Virus record (IMG/VR): IMGVR_UViG_3300025099_000004
Location: 1-56,902 of that record
Strand: one strand, 5' to 3'
DNA from: a virus
DNA length: 56,902 nucleotides
Below are positions 25,036-31,102 of the stretch, one piece after another; the first letter of the stretch is position 1; each line of letters starts with the position of its first letter. A program made the position numbers and the translations under genes. The notes under the pieces were generated by a model. It was not told the DNA's origin and made no database searches. It worked only from the letters and a program-made list of their open reading frames with translations.

Positions 25036-25669
25036 ATGTTATACATTCTACGTGAAACCTAGACACTACGTCACCAGTATCTAAGGCACGATTGGCACGA
25101 TTGCCAGCGACATATTCACACCAGCTATTCCACCAGTATTCTGCCGTATTTGTTTGTTCCATTGGATCTGTAACCATCTTGTGACAGAGGGTCACATATC
25201 CTGCTATCTTTCTACGGATAGTACCTTCGGATGCCTTTAAGTTTATCTTCACTACACTGTCAGATATATCCAACCTCTTGAGGTTATGACTGTCCAGACA
25301 GGCTGTATTAAAGCCAAGGCATTGAGCAAAGAAACCAGCCTTGACCATGCCCATGTTGGGAACATTGACAAACAGTCGTATGATTTCTGAACAACCCATA
25401 GGTGTATCATATCCAAACTTGTCCACTATGTCGTACACTTTGCCATACAAGTAATCGGCATTGTCTACTAGGTACTTGTACCCATCAGACTTTTTGCCCC
25501 ACAAACAGTCGGCATCGTAGCCATCGTTCTGCACCTTGACCATGCTACCTCGTACAGTAGACAGGCCAGCTTGTATCGTAAGCAGTACGAACAGGCCAGT
25601 GTTTACCAAGGCATCTGGACCACGCCATCTGACAAAGGCTTTGATTTCACTTACATCACGTTGATACAT
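25016..25669 (-). CDS. hypothetical protein with HhH-like segment
   Basis: A 217-residue protein. The middle (about residues 100-130) reads NVPNMGMVKAGFFAQCLGFN then ACLDSHN, which resembles the helix-hairpin-helix plus catalytic Asp region of DNA glycosylases of the HhH-GPD group (hairpin, then LG, then D). The C-terminus is Trp/Cys-rich (EYWWNSWCEYV). A base-excision or DNA-binding role is possible, but overall similarity is not visible by eye. Confidence 0.45.
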   Translation of the reverse strand: MYQRDVSEIKAFVRWRGPDALVNTGLFVLLTIQAGLSTVRGSMVKVQNDGYDADCLWGKKSDGYKYLVDNADYLYGKVYDIVDKFGYDTPMGCSEIIRLFVNVPNMGMVKAGFFAQCLGFNTACLDSHNLKRLDISDSVVKINLKASEGTIRRKIAGYVTLCHKMVTDPMEQTNTAEYWWNSWCEYVAGNRANRALDTGDVVSRFHVECITYGFEHG

Positions 25670-25714
25670 TTTTTGTTCCCTCTTGTAGCCATTTTATAAC
25701 TCCGTTATAGTTAG

Positions 25715-25728
25715 GTCCAATGTTGGAC
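25715..25728. repeat. palindromic element copy 2 (GTCCAATGTTGGAC)
   Basis: Differs from the perfect palindrome by one central base. It lies in the spacer downstream of the 63-residue gene, and its last base is part of that gene's stop codon, so here it is not translated as SNVGP. Confidence 0.85.
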
Positions 25729-25919
25729 TAAGCAAATGCCTCGTCCCATTCGGCAGGTGTAATACCTGTCTTTAAGAACTCACGTTCATCTGCAGTCAGG
25801 TTAGGCATCACCTCTTGTATTGATGCACCTTCCATCCACAATGTAATCTGCTTTTCAGATACATCAATTTCCATTTCATGTGACTTACCACTCAACATTG
25901 ATTTTTTACCAACTAACAT
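25728..25919 (-). CDS. conserved small marine-phage protein (SMLSGK / REFLKTGIT type)
   Basis: A 63-residue protein: MLVGKKSMLSGKSHEMEIDV, then NLTADEREFLKTGITPAEWD. I recall close relatives in T4-like cyanophages and pelagiphages, all of unknown function. AAGGAAAC lies nine bases before the ATG. It is directly downstream of a promoter-like inverted repeat (25955-25997) and so may be transcribed on its own. Confidence 0.7.
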   Translation of the reverse strand: MLVGKKSMLSGKSHEMEIDVSEKQITLWMEGASIQEVMPNLTADEREFLKTGITPAEWDEAFA

Positions 25920-25954
25920 TCTGTATGTTTCCTTGTTTGTTACTGTCTATACAT

Positions 25955-25984
25955 GTTATATAAACACTTTCACTAAAGTATCAA
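25955..25984 (-). promoter_or_regulatory. sigma70-type promoter inside a 15-bp inverted repeat
   Basis: On the minus strand TTGATA (25984-25979) is followed after 16 bases by TATATA, or after 18 by TATAAC. Both hexamers fall in a perfect 15-bp inverted repeat, GTTATATAAACACTT at 25955-25969 and its complement at 25983-25997, separated by 13 bases. The arrangement suits a promoter overlapped by an operator, upstream of the gene starting at 25919. Confidence 0.55.
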
Positions 25985-25997
25985 GTGTTTATATAAC
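25955..25997. repeat. perfect 15-bp inverted repeat
   Basis: Arms GTTATATAAACACTT and AAGTGTTTATATAAC with a 13-base spacer that itself contains ACTTT-CACT-AAAGT. No U tract follows on either strand, so it is not a standard terminator. A dimeric repressor site or RNA-processing hairpin is more likely. Confidence 0.9.
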
Positions 25998-26012
25998 TGT
26001 AAGACAAGTAGT

Positions 26013-26228
26013 TTAATTTACGTCACGCCATCCTGTGTCTTGACGCCATTCAATTAAGTTACCGACTTGATCATAAACTTCGTTTACTTTAGGTCCAACG
26101 TTGGACTTGGCTTGTTGCTGTTTAGCAAGGTCAAGTCGAGCTTTCAGCTCAATACGTCTGTCTGCTTTCGGCGTAGCATAGACTTGTCGTAGTCTAGCAG
26201 AGCTAGAATTATGTAAATAATATTTCAT
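26013..26228 (-). CDS. hypothetical protein carrying the SNVGP element
   Basis: The start at 26228 (MKYYLHNSSSARLRQVYATP) follows GGAG by six bases; the longer frame from 26246 lacks a site. This gives 71 residues. The middle is basic (KADRRIELKARLDLAKQQQ), followed by AKSNVGPKVNEV, where SNVGP is encoded by the palindrome at 26093-26106. The C-terminus is Trp-rich. No family recognised. Confidence 0.6.
   Translation of the reverse strand: MKYYLHNSSSARLRQVYATPKADRRIELKARLDLAKQQQAKSNVGPKVNEVYDQVGNLIEWRQDTGWRDVN
26093..26106. repeat. palindromic element copy 3 (GTCCAACGTTGGAC)
   Basis: Perfect 14-bp palindrome inside the 71-residue gene, in the same reading frame relative to translation as copies 1 and 4, giving K-S-N-V-G-P. 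Confidence 0.9.
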
Positions 26229-26229
26229 A

Positions 26230-26373
26230 TTATACTCCAAATACATAGCAAAGTTTTGCTATTGAGAAACCAATAATTGCTACATCAATTATAATAATTG
26301 ACCATGCAACAAAGCGAATTAAATCATGGTAAGTACCATCAGCTTGGCACAAGTATTTAACTACGTTAAACAT
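26230..26373 (-). CDS. 47-residue single-pass membrane protein
   Basis: MFNVVKYLCQADGTYHDLIR is followed by a long hydrophobic stretch (FVAWSIIIIDVAIIGFSIA) that should cross the membrane once, and a short tail. It overlaps the upstream gene's stop by eight bases and ends next to the GGAG of the following gene. A hairpin at 26245-26262 (eight-bp stem) lies in its 3' part. A small early membrane protein could block superinfection or alter host transport; this is only a guess. Confidence 0.6.
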   Translation of the reverse strand: MFNVVKYLCQADGTYHDLIRFVAWSIIIIDVAIIGFSIAKLCYVFGV

Positions 26374-26560
26374 CATCATCATCGTCCTCTTCTAGATTTC
26401 CAAAAAGAGTAAGACACTGAAGTGTGTGACCTTCTTTACCTATTTTTGTGAAGTGATCGACAATTCTATCAATACTATCACCTTCTTCCATATCTATGGT
26501 TGTAGGTGACGTATTGCCATAGTGATTAGATGTCAGATACATTGTTAATTTATATTTCAT
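26366..26560 (-). CDS. hypothetical acidic protein
   Basis: A 64-residue protein, MKYKLTMYLTSNHYGNTSPT and onward, ending in EEDDDDDV. A short strand-rich front followed by a helix and an acidic tail. Such polyacidic tails appear in phage proteins that mimic DNA or bind basic partners. No family recognised. Confidence 0.55.
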   Translation of the reverse strand: MKYKLTMYLTSNHYGNTSPTTIDMEEGDSIDRIVDHFTKIGKEGHTLQCLTLFGNLEEDDDDDV

Positions 26561-26574
26561 TTTGTAATCTCCCT

Positions 26575-26772
26575 TTACGCCAACGATACCTTAACGACAT
26601 CGCCTTGCGGATTGTACATAACCGACACAGTACGATGCACATTTCTTGCACCCATCCATGTATTCCACCATGCATCTGCATCAGATTTTGTATCACAAAA
26701 TAAACTATTGCAATGTAAATCTGTCGTGCTTTCTTCCGCATAACAAGAATGGGTAGATTTTAATTCCCACAT
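26575..26772 (-). CDS. hypothetical protein
   Basis: A 65-residue protein rich in Trp, Cys and Ser (SDADAWWNTWMGARNVHRTV). Its ribosome-binding AAAGG lies inside a perfect six-bp hairpin with TTC loop (26778-26792), so folding of the leader could control its translation. No family recognised. Confidence 0.55.
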   Translation of the reverse strand: MWELKSTHSCYAEESTTDLHCNSLFCDTKSDADAWWNTWMGARNVHRTVSVMYNPQGDVVKVSLA

Positions 26773-26802
26773 GATAATAACCTTTCAGGTTAAAGTGACA
26801 GC

Positions 26803-27384
26803 TTACGCTGCCACCTTTGTTTCTTCTGCTTCAGCTTCGCTGACTGTATCCACTTCCATTAGCATCTCTGCTATGTCGAGTAGGTCTATGTTATTTGCTT
26901 TGCAAACTGCAACCAGCTTGTCAAAGACAAGTTCTTTGGTGACAGTAACCGTAGGTTTCTCAGTAGGTCCAACGTTGGACTTGACTTCAGCTTCGCTGTT
27001 AGTACCTTCGGTATCTTCAGCCTTTGGCTTGCTAGGCTTCATAGCTCTCTGCAAAGCAGTGAGAGAAGTAAATCCTTTCTTGCTTTTAGCAACAAACTTT
27101 CTAGCATCAACTTCGTTGTTGATAAACCATTCAGCTTCGCTGCGGCGTCTCTTGTCCACTAAGTGGAGATGAACTTCACGAAGCCTTTGGCTTGTGATTT
27201 TACCACCATTGACTTCGGCTCTCAATTCTACCATCAGCTTTCCAAGCCGTGTGTCGAATCCATCAGCTTTGGTTGACTTGTTGAAACGTCTCTTATCACC
27301 TTTGGTGATTGTTTCCCATTCCTCTGCTAAGGCTTTGCCTTGATCTTCCAGAGTTGTGATATTTTGAATTTGAAGATTTGCCAT
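26803..27384 (-). CDS. first gene of the leftward unit; charged hypothetical protein with SNVGP element
   Basis: A 193-residue protein rich in Lys, Glu and Ala. Residues 1-100 are probably helical and folded (for example EEWETITKGDKRRF and VELRAEVNGGKITSQRL). Residues 115-145 form a low-complexity linker with KPSKPKAEDTEG and VKSNVGPTEKP. The C-terminal part has a FDKLVAVCKANNIDLLDIAE helical segment and ends in acidic EAEAEETKVAA. The reading frame is packed with mini-hairpins, so many codons read as a triplet, GAA or AAA, then its complement (S-E-A, N-E-V, T-E-G). AAGGA precedes the ATG. No family recognised; its position suggests immediate-early expression. Confidence 0.65.
   Translation of the reverse strand: MANLQIQNITTLEDQGKALAEEWETITKGDKRRFNKSTKADGFDTRLGKLMVELRAEVNGGKITSQRLREVHLHLVDKRRRSEAEWFINNEVDARKFVAKSKKGFTSLTALQRAMKPSKPKAEDTEGTNSEAEVKSNVGPTEKPTVTVTKELVFDKLVAVCKANNIDLLDIAEMLMEVDTVSEAEAEETKVAA
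26967..26980. repeat. palindromic element copy 4 (GTCCAACGTTGGAC)
   Basis: Perfect 14-bp palindrome inside the 193-residue gene, translated K-S-N-V-G-P in the Lys/Glu-rich linker. Confidence 0.9.
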
Positions 27385-27663
27385 TTGGTTGGTCCTTTTA
27401 TCTATAATCTGTTTTTATATGAGAAACGTATATCTCTCACTAAAGGTGAGATATACTTTATCATTAAAAACTAATAGATTATAGTATAAGTTTTCGATTT
27501 GGTTCTCACATGTGATCCTCTGCGCCTGTCGTTTCACAGGTGACTGCAAAAATATATTTCATATATATTTTGAAGTTCGTGCGCTAAACTCATGCGAGGC
27601 TTCGATTTGCACAAACATCTGAAAAGTGTGACAAATATGTCATATACTTTGTATATGGGTTAA

Positions 27664-27677
27664 GTCCAACATTGGAC
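27664..27677. repeat. palindromic element copy 5 (GTCCAACATTGGAC)
   Basis: One-base variant of the palindrome in the non-coding leader of the leftward unit, next to the seven-bp CATATAC-TTT-GTATATG hairpin at 27641-27657. It shows that the element is not confined to coding sequence. Confidence 0.85.
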
Positions 27678-28136
27678 CACCAAATCTGTTTGGCAGAGCT
27701 GTGTACGGCTTGTAGGATCATGCATCTGCCATCAGAGATGGTGGGTATGGTTTTGTGCATCGTCCTTTGAAATACACCCTTGGTGTAAAAAACGGCCTGT
27801 TATCTCACTCTAAAGAGTGGCAACTGATTGCATAACAGTTGTCGTAGACAAGTAAGTGATTGAAAGTAAACATATCTTTGATATGATGGTGGAGTGAAGC
27901 ATGGTTTTTGCTGTCACCGCAGGTATGCAAGGCATAATGTGTAGGCATGCGCAGGGTGAACGCAGCGGTAGGCGAGGGCCACACGCCCCCACGTGGATAG
28001 TATATACATACAAGCACACAGATCTGGAAAATAGGGTGTTAACTACTTTACACATATGCATAAACGTGGTCACACAGGACACATAACGTGATCACAAACG
28101 GTTTGGCAAATGTGTACAGTGAATACTAGTAACTTT

Positions 28137-28156
28137 ATGTTACAGTATAGTAACAT
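28137..28156. promoter_or_regulatory. inverted repeat ATGTTAC-N6-GTAACAT, possible operator
   Basis: A perfect seven-bp inverted repeat with AGTATA centre, followed by a further TGTAAC at 28161. The palindromic form and position just upstream of the TTGACA at 28182 suit a dimeric regulator site. Confidence 0.5.
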
Positions 28157-28181
28157 TTAGTGTAACAATTGAAATTAACAC

Positions 28182-28209
28182 TTGACATGGGGTATTATGT
28201 GTGTAAAAC
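28182..28209 (+). promoter_or_regulatory. candidate rightward promoter
   Basis: A consensus -35 TTGACA is followed after 16 bases by TAAAAC as a partial -10. It lies 200 bases before the first rightward gene, beside the inverted repeat at 28137. The weak -10 makes this tentative. Confidence 0.35.
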
Positions 28210-28406
28210 TATGTATATAGTATATAGCAATAACCATATAAGTGTTACATGTACAGTGATACACTAACATATATTAATACTTACTTATAATTATACTTAA
28301 ATATCCTTAACATATAAGTAAAACACGTACAGTGATACATGTATATGGAGTAATCCGTAGATAAATATTGCCGTTAGGCAAGAATTTGTACAAATAAGTA
28401 TTGACA

Positions 28407-28610
28407 ATGGCAAAGAAATCAGTAAAACTATACACAGACAATGTTCTTGAAGAGTTCTATAAGCATTTAATAGACAATAATCTAAAGAACTTACATATTC
28501 CCCATAGTGATGTCTTCTATGTAAAGGCTGCAGTGGATGCCCACTACGGTAAATCATTTACTTTAAAGCATGTAGAGTGGGCTATGCGTAAAGAAGGGTG
28601 GACAGATTGA
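28407..28610 (+). CDS. first rightward gene, small hypothetical protein
   Basis: A 67-residue protein, MAKKSVKLYTDNVLEEFYKH and onward, with KHVEWAMRKEGWTD at the end. An in-frame TTG lies two codons upstream; the ATG at 28407 is preferred. No strong ribosome site is visible. The composition (helix, short strand, helix) fits a small DNA-binding or adaptor protein, but no family is recognised. Confidence 0.6.
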   Translation: MAKKSVKLYTDNVLEEFYKHLIDNNLKNLHIPHSDVFYVKAAVDAHYGKSFTLKHVEWAMRKEGWTD

Positions 28611-28885
28611 GTATTACGTACCGTGGAGAAACGTTTAGTGGATATAACAAACCCAAGCGTACTCCCAAGCACCCTACAAAGTCTCACGTAGTTCTTGCCA
28701 AAGAGGGCAGTACAATAAAAATGATACGCTTTGGTGAACAAGGCGCAAAGACTGCAGGTAAGCCTAAGTCAGGCGAATCAGATAAAATGAAAAAGAAACG
28801 TGCAAGTTTTAAAGCTCGTCATCGTAAGAATATTAAGCGTGGTAAGTTAAGTGCAGCTTATTGGGCAGATAAAGTTAAATGGTAA
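28598..28885 (+). CDS. small basic phage protein (DUF6321-like)
   Basis: A 95-residue basic protein. The segment IRFGEQGAKTAGKPKSGES, followed by KARHRKNIKRGKLSAAYWADKVKW, is a pattern common in marine phages and listed, as I recall, as DUF6321. A GTG at 28598 and a TTG at 28607 are both possible starts; AAGAAGGG precedes the latter. The conserved end suggests a compact nucleic-acid or virion-binding domain. Function unknown. Confidence 0.7.
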   Translation: MDRLSITYRGETFSGYNKPKRTPKHPTKSHVVLAKEGSTIKMIRFGEQGAKTAGKPKSGESDKMKKKRASFKARHRKNIKRGKLSAAYWADKVKW

Positions 28886-28897
28886 AAGGATAGACCA

Positions 28898-29989
28898 ATG
28901 GGAATAGCAACTAAAGCAGCAAAGAAAACACTTAAAGAAAATTTAATGAAAAGAATTAAAGCTGCGCAGAAAAATCTAGGAAAAAATCCTGATAGTAAAG
29001 CTGCAAAAGATAAACTAAAAGATTTAAGAGTAGAGGCAGAAGCAGAACTTGCACCTACACCTAAGTTTAAAGCAGATCGTAAGGTTGATCCTGCTATTAT
29101 GGCTGCAATAAAGAAACAAGAAGAAAAAGGTGCAAATATAAAAGCAACAGGAGATAAACCTACTGCACAAAAAGCTAGAGAAGCTCTTGGTGTAGATAAA
29201 GCTAGAAAAGCTACAAAAAGCACAACACGTGTATCTAATGCAAAAGGTAATCTTACTGCAGCACAAATGAAAACTATTGATGATGCCCCAACTCCAACTT
29301 CATTAACAAGTATTCAAGCAAGAATGATTGAGGATATTAATAAATTAAAAAAACTTACACCTGCAGAACGTAAGACACGTATAGCAAATGTAAGAAAGCG
29401 TGTAGCAGATCGTAAAGATAAATTACGTGCAGCAGCAAAAGTTAAACCTAAAAAAGAAGATACTCGTAGGAAGTCAGAAAAACCACAAAGCTCTGAAGAA
29501 AGACAAAGAGCATCAAGTGGTAGAGTTTCAAGCACTACTACTACACAAAAAAATAAAAAAGAAGGTGTAGGTTCTATGGTTGCTTATACTAGTTTATCAC
29601 GTGGTAAAGCTATTACTAAAGCAGGTATAGATTTACGTGCTGGTAAAATTACCAAAGCACAGCACGATAAAATTGTAAAAGAAATAAATCGTTTAAATGC
29701 TAAAGAAGCACCAAGACGAGCAGGAGATGGACCTAAAAGAAAAAAACAACCATACAAACCAAAAAGCCCTTTCAATAAAGGCGGTATGCCAATGGTAATG
29801 AAGGACGGTAAAAAAGTACCTGCCTTTGCCGCAGATGGTATAGGCAAAATGATGCAAGGTGGAATGGCTAAGAAAAATAAAAAAGCTACACCGGGGTATG
29901 CATATGGTGGAATGACTACATCTAAACCACGTACAGGAAATACAGACTATCGTATGGGTGGTATGTTTATGAAAAGTGGTAAAAAGTAA
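28898..29989 (+). CDS. Lys-rich protein with C-terminal GGM repeats, probable virion protein
   Basis: A 363-residue basic protein. The first 270 residues are Lys/Ala-rich helices (pI clearly high). The C-terminus carries KGGMPMVMKDGKKVPAFAAD, then MMQGGMAKKNKKATPG, YGGM and RMGGMFMKSGKK. The same GGM tag occurs in the 628- and 1079-residue virion proteins. DNA condensation in the head or attachment to a shared partner are reasonable guesses. It overlaps the next ATG by one base. Confidence 0.6.
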   Translation: MGIATKAAKKTLKENLMKRIKAAQKNLGKNPDSKAAKDKLKDLRVEAEAELAPTPKFKADRKVDPAIMAAIKKQEEKGANIKATGDKPTAQKAREALGVDKARKATKSTTRVSNAKGNLTAAQMKTIDDAPTPTSLTSIQARMIEDINKLKKLTPAERKTRIANVRKRVADRKDKLRAAAKVKPKKEDTRRKSEKPQSSEERQRASSGRVSSTTTTQKNKKEGVGSMVAYTSLSRGKAITKAGIDLRAGKITKAQHDKIVKEINRLNAKEAPRRAGDGPKRKKQPYKPKSPFNKGGMPMVMKDGKKVPAFAADGIGKMMQGGMAKKNKKATPGYAYGGMTTSKPRTGNTDYRMGGMFMKSGKK

Positions 29990-30114
29990 TGGCACGTACA
30001 TCAATTAAAAGTGATCTTAAAAACATGACTGAATCACAATTCCGTACAGCCTATAAGAAAACTAAAGCTCAAATGCGTAGACAGCAAGCCGCTGCTGCAA
30101 AGAAAACAACATAA
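29989..30114 (+). CDS. 41-residue basic protein
   Basis: MARTSIKSDLKNMTESQFRT and onward, ending in Ala/Lys. It overlaps the stop of the previous gene by one base (TAATG) and is entirely helical in prediction by eye. Its function is unknown; coupling to the upstream gene supports that it is real. Confidence 0.6.
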   Translation: MARTSIKSDLKNMTESQFRTAYKKTKAQMRRQQAAAAKKTT

Positions 30115-30128
30115 GGAAATAACATACA

Positions 30129-30497
30129 ATGAAAACATTAGCTATTGCACTTGGCCTTGCAGGTCTTGTAACCACTGCATCTACGGCTGCAGACTTTTAT
30201 GTGATGGGTCAGACAGTATCCGTTGGCGCACAGTCAGACAGTAACTACACAACAGGCGTAGAAACATGGGCATGGGATCTGACTCCCTATGCAGGTGTAA
30301 ACGTAATGGGTGTAAGCCTACTTGCAGAAACAAAGATTGACCTACTAAAGCTAGACGAAGATAATATCTTTACTGGTGTAGATCTTACGTTTGGATATGC
30401 AGTACCTAAAGTAAATGTAAATCTATACACAGAAGTATCATCAGATAAAGACTTTACGTTTGGTGATATTACAATGGGTGCAAAGATTAAATTTTAA
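30129..30497 (+). CDS. secreted beta-rich protein, possible outer membrane barrel
   Basis: A 122-residue protein with a clear Sec signal peptide: MKT, hydrophobic LAIALGLAGLVTT, then ASTAA with cleavage likely near residue 21. The mature part is alternating strand sequence (for example NVNLYTEVSS, FTGVDLTFGYAV) and ends in GAKIKF, the terminal aromatic typical of outer membrane beta-barrels. A phage protein exported to the host envelope could mask receptors or change permeability. AAGGAA precedes the ATG. No named family recognised. Confidence 0.65.
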   Translation: MKTLAIALGLAGLVTTASTAADFYVMGQTVSVGAQSDSNYTTGVETWAWDLTPYAGVNVMGVSLLAETKIDLLKLDEDNIFTGVDLTFGYAVPKVNVNLYTEVSSDKDFTFGDITMGAKIKF

Positions 30498-30506
30498 GGA
30501 ACTAAG

Positions 30507-30875
30507 ATGCCCGATCTAAGTAAGTCTAAGTTTCATACAAAAGGATATACCATTGCCTCTACGTCTGCCTCTGCAGATGCTACAGTTGTATACACATGCC
30601 CTGCTAACTTTAGTGCCATTACAAGGTACTTGCACATAAGTAATAACAATGCAGCAGCTAAGAAGGTATACGTGCAATTTTATCATGCAGGTGATACGGC
30701 ATATCACTATGTAGCTAATGCTCTTAGTCTAGCTGCAAACTCTGTAACTAACTTAGTTGATGGCAATTACTTTAACTTACACTCAGGAGATAAGATTGTA
30801 GTATACGGAGAAACTGCAAATACAATGGAAGTACTCGTATCATTAGAAGAGTACTATGACCCTAATCGAAGTTAA
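30507..30875 (+). CDS. beta-sandwich virion-type protein
   Basis: A 122-residue protein, MPDLSKSKFHTKGYTIASTS and onward, dominated by short strands with Val/Tyr/Asn, ending VLVSLEEYYDPNRS. Its layout resembles the 117-residue protein at 48676 in the fibre region; both look like small decoration or fibre-associated beta-sandwiches common in marine phages. Function unproven. Confidence 0.6.
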   Translation: MPDLSKSKFHTKGYTIASTSASADATVVYTCPANFSAITRYLHISNNNAAAKKVYVQFYHAGDTAYHYVANALSLAANSVTNLVDGNYFNLHSGDKIVVYGETANTMEVLVSLEEYYDPNRS

Positions 30876-30920
30876 TGCATAACGGGATTGCAATCTTGTA
30901 TGTAGTACTTTAACATAAAG

Positions 30921-30964
30921 CATGGTATAACTGTCCTTGGTAATATAAAAGGAGTTATACCATG
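30921..30964 (+). promoter_or_regulatory. 11-bp inverted repeat enclosing the ribosome site of the DUF1127 gene
   Basis: CATGGTATAAC at 30921-30931 is complementary to GTTATACCATG at 30954-30964. The right arm contains the start codon (30962) and the 22-base loop carries AAAAGGAG. In RNA the stem would hide the start codon, so opening by a factor, temperature or ribosome movement could set translation. As DNA it could also be an operator. Confidence 0.7.
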
Positions 30965-31102
30965 TTTAAAAGATTTATTAAAAGACTACAAGAAAATCAA
31001 CAGCGCAGAGTAGACTACTGGTTGTTGCAAAATATGACAGACAGAGAACTAAAAGACATAGGAGTATCACGTTTTGAAATCCAAAAAAGGTTCTACAGTT
31101 AA
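30962..31102 (+). CDS. DUF1127 family small protein
   Basis: A 46-residue protein with the family core LLQNMTDRELKDIGVSRFEI. DUF1127 proteins are short Arg-rich proteins abundant in alphaproteobacteria, where some bind RNA or affect small RNA turnover and phosphate or stress responses. The phage copy could have been taken from a host. It overlaps the next gene by 29 bases and lies behind a start-codon hairpin. Confidence 0.85.
   Translation: MFKRFIKRLQENQQRRVDYWLLQNMTDRELKDIGVSRFEIQKRFYS

Larger units (their letters stand above)
26778..27936. repeat. field of short perfect inverted repeats, most with three-base loops
   Basis: Counted by eye, at least 14 perfect inverted repeats with stems of five to seven bp and exactly three loop bases occur in 1.16 kb. 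Starts: 26778, 26894, 26917, 27080, 27155, 27181, 27295, 27329, 27552, 27641, 27729, 27773, 27871, 27924. Four-bp versions add more (26832, 26947, 26988, 27003, 27019, 27049, 27108, 27132). Plus-strand loops are mostly TTT or TTC. A longer bulged hairpin spans 27428-27456. About one five-bp stem of this kind is expected by chance in this length. The field covers the first leftward gene and continues into its non-coding leader. Confidence 0.88.
28114..28338. repeat. three iterated GTACAGTGA(A)TAC sites
   Basis: Copies at 28114-28126 (GTACAGTGAATAC), 28251-28262 and 28327-28338 (both GTACAGTGATAC), all in the same orientation. The last two share flanks (AC-A/T-C-G/T before, AC/ATG after). Same-strand iteration in AT-rich DNA is typical of origin iterons or regulator sites. 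Confidence 0.7.
27385..28406. other. divergent intergenic control region, probable early promoters and origin
   Basis: About 1 kb without a convincing gene between the divergent units. The left half (27385-27936) continues the mini-hairpin field and holds palindrome copy 5 and a TCACATGTGA palindrome at 27506-27515. The centre (27940-28010) is locally GC-rich. The right half (28100-28400) is very AT-rich, with three GTACAGTGA(A)TAC repeats, a GTTAC/GTAAC inverted repeat and TTGACA. A plus-strand frame at 27901-28086 exists but has no ribosome site and odd composition. Divergent promoters and a replication origin would fit; neither is proven. Confidence 0.6.

Noticed and set aside
25716-26112. 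GGTCC-containing palindromes as transcription terminators
   Set aside because: Seven-bp arms without a loop and without a following U tract cannot act as intrinsic terminators.
26778-27936. N4-type virion RNA polymerase hairpin promoters
   Set aside because: Three-base-loop hairpins recall N4 early promoters, but no virion or T7-like RNA polymerase gene exists here and the stems share no common sequence.
27901-28086. plus-strand 61-residue frame in the intergenic region
   Set aside because: No ribosome site, unusual Cys/His/Arg composition, and it covers hairpin and GC-rich non-coding DNA.
26778-28400. CRISPR array
   Set aside because: The repeats are short, of different sequence and unequally spaced; there are no repeat-spacer units and no cas genes.
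28401-28406. TTGACA at the first rightward gene as a promoter -35 box
   Set aside because: A -10 element at the right distance would lie inside the gene, and the sequence also forms the TTG start alternative of that frame.
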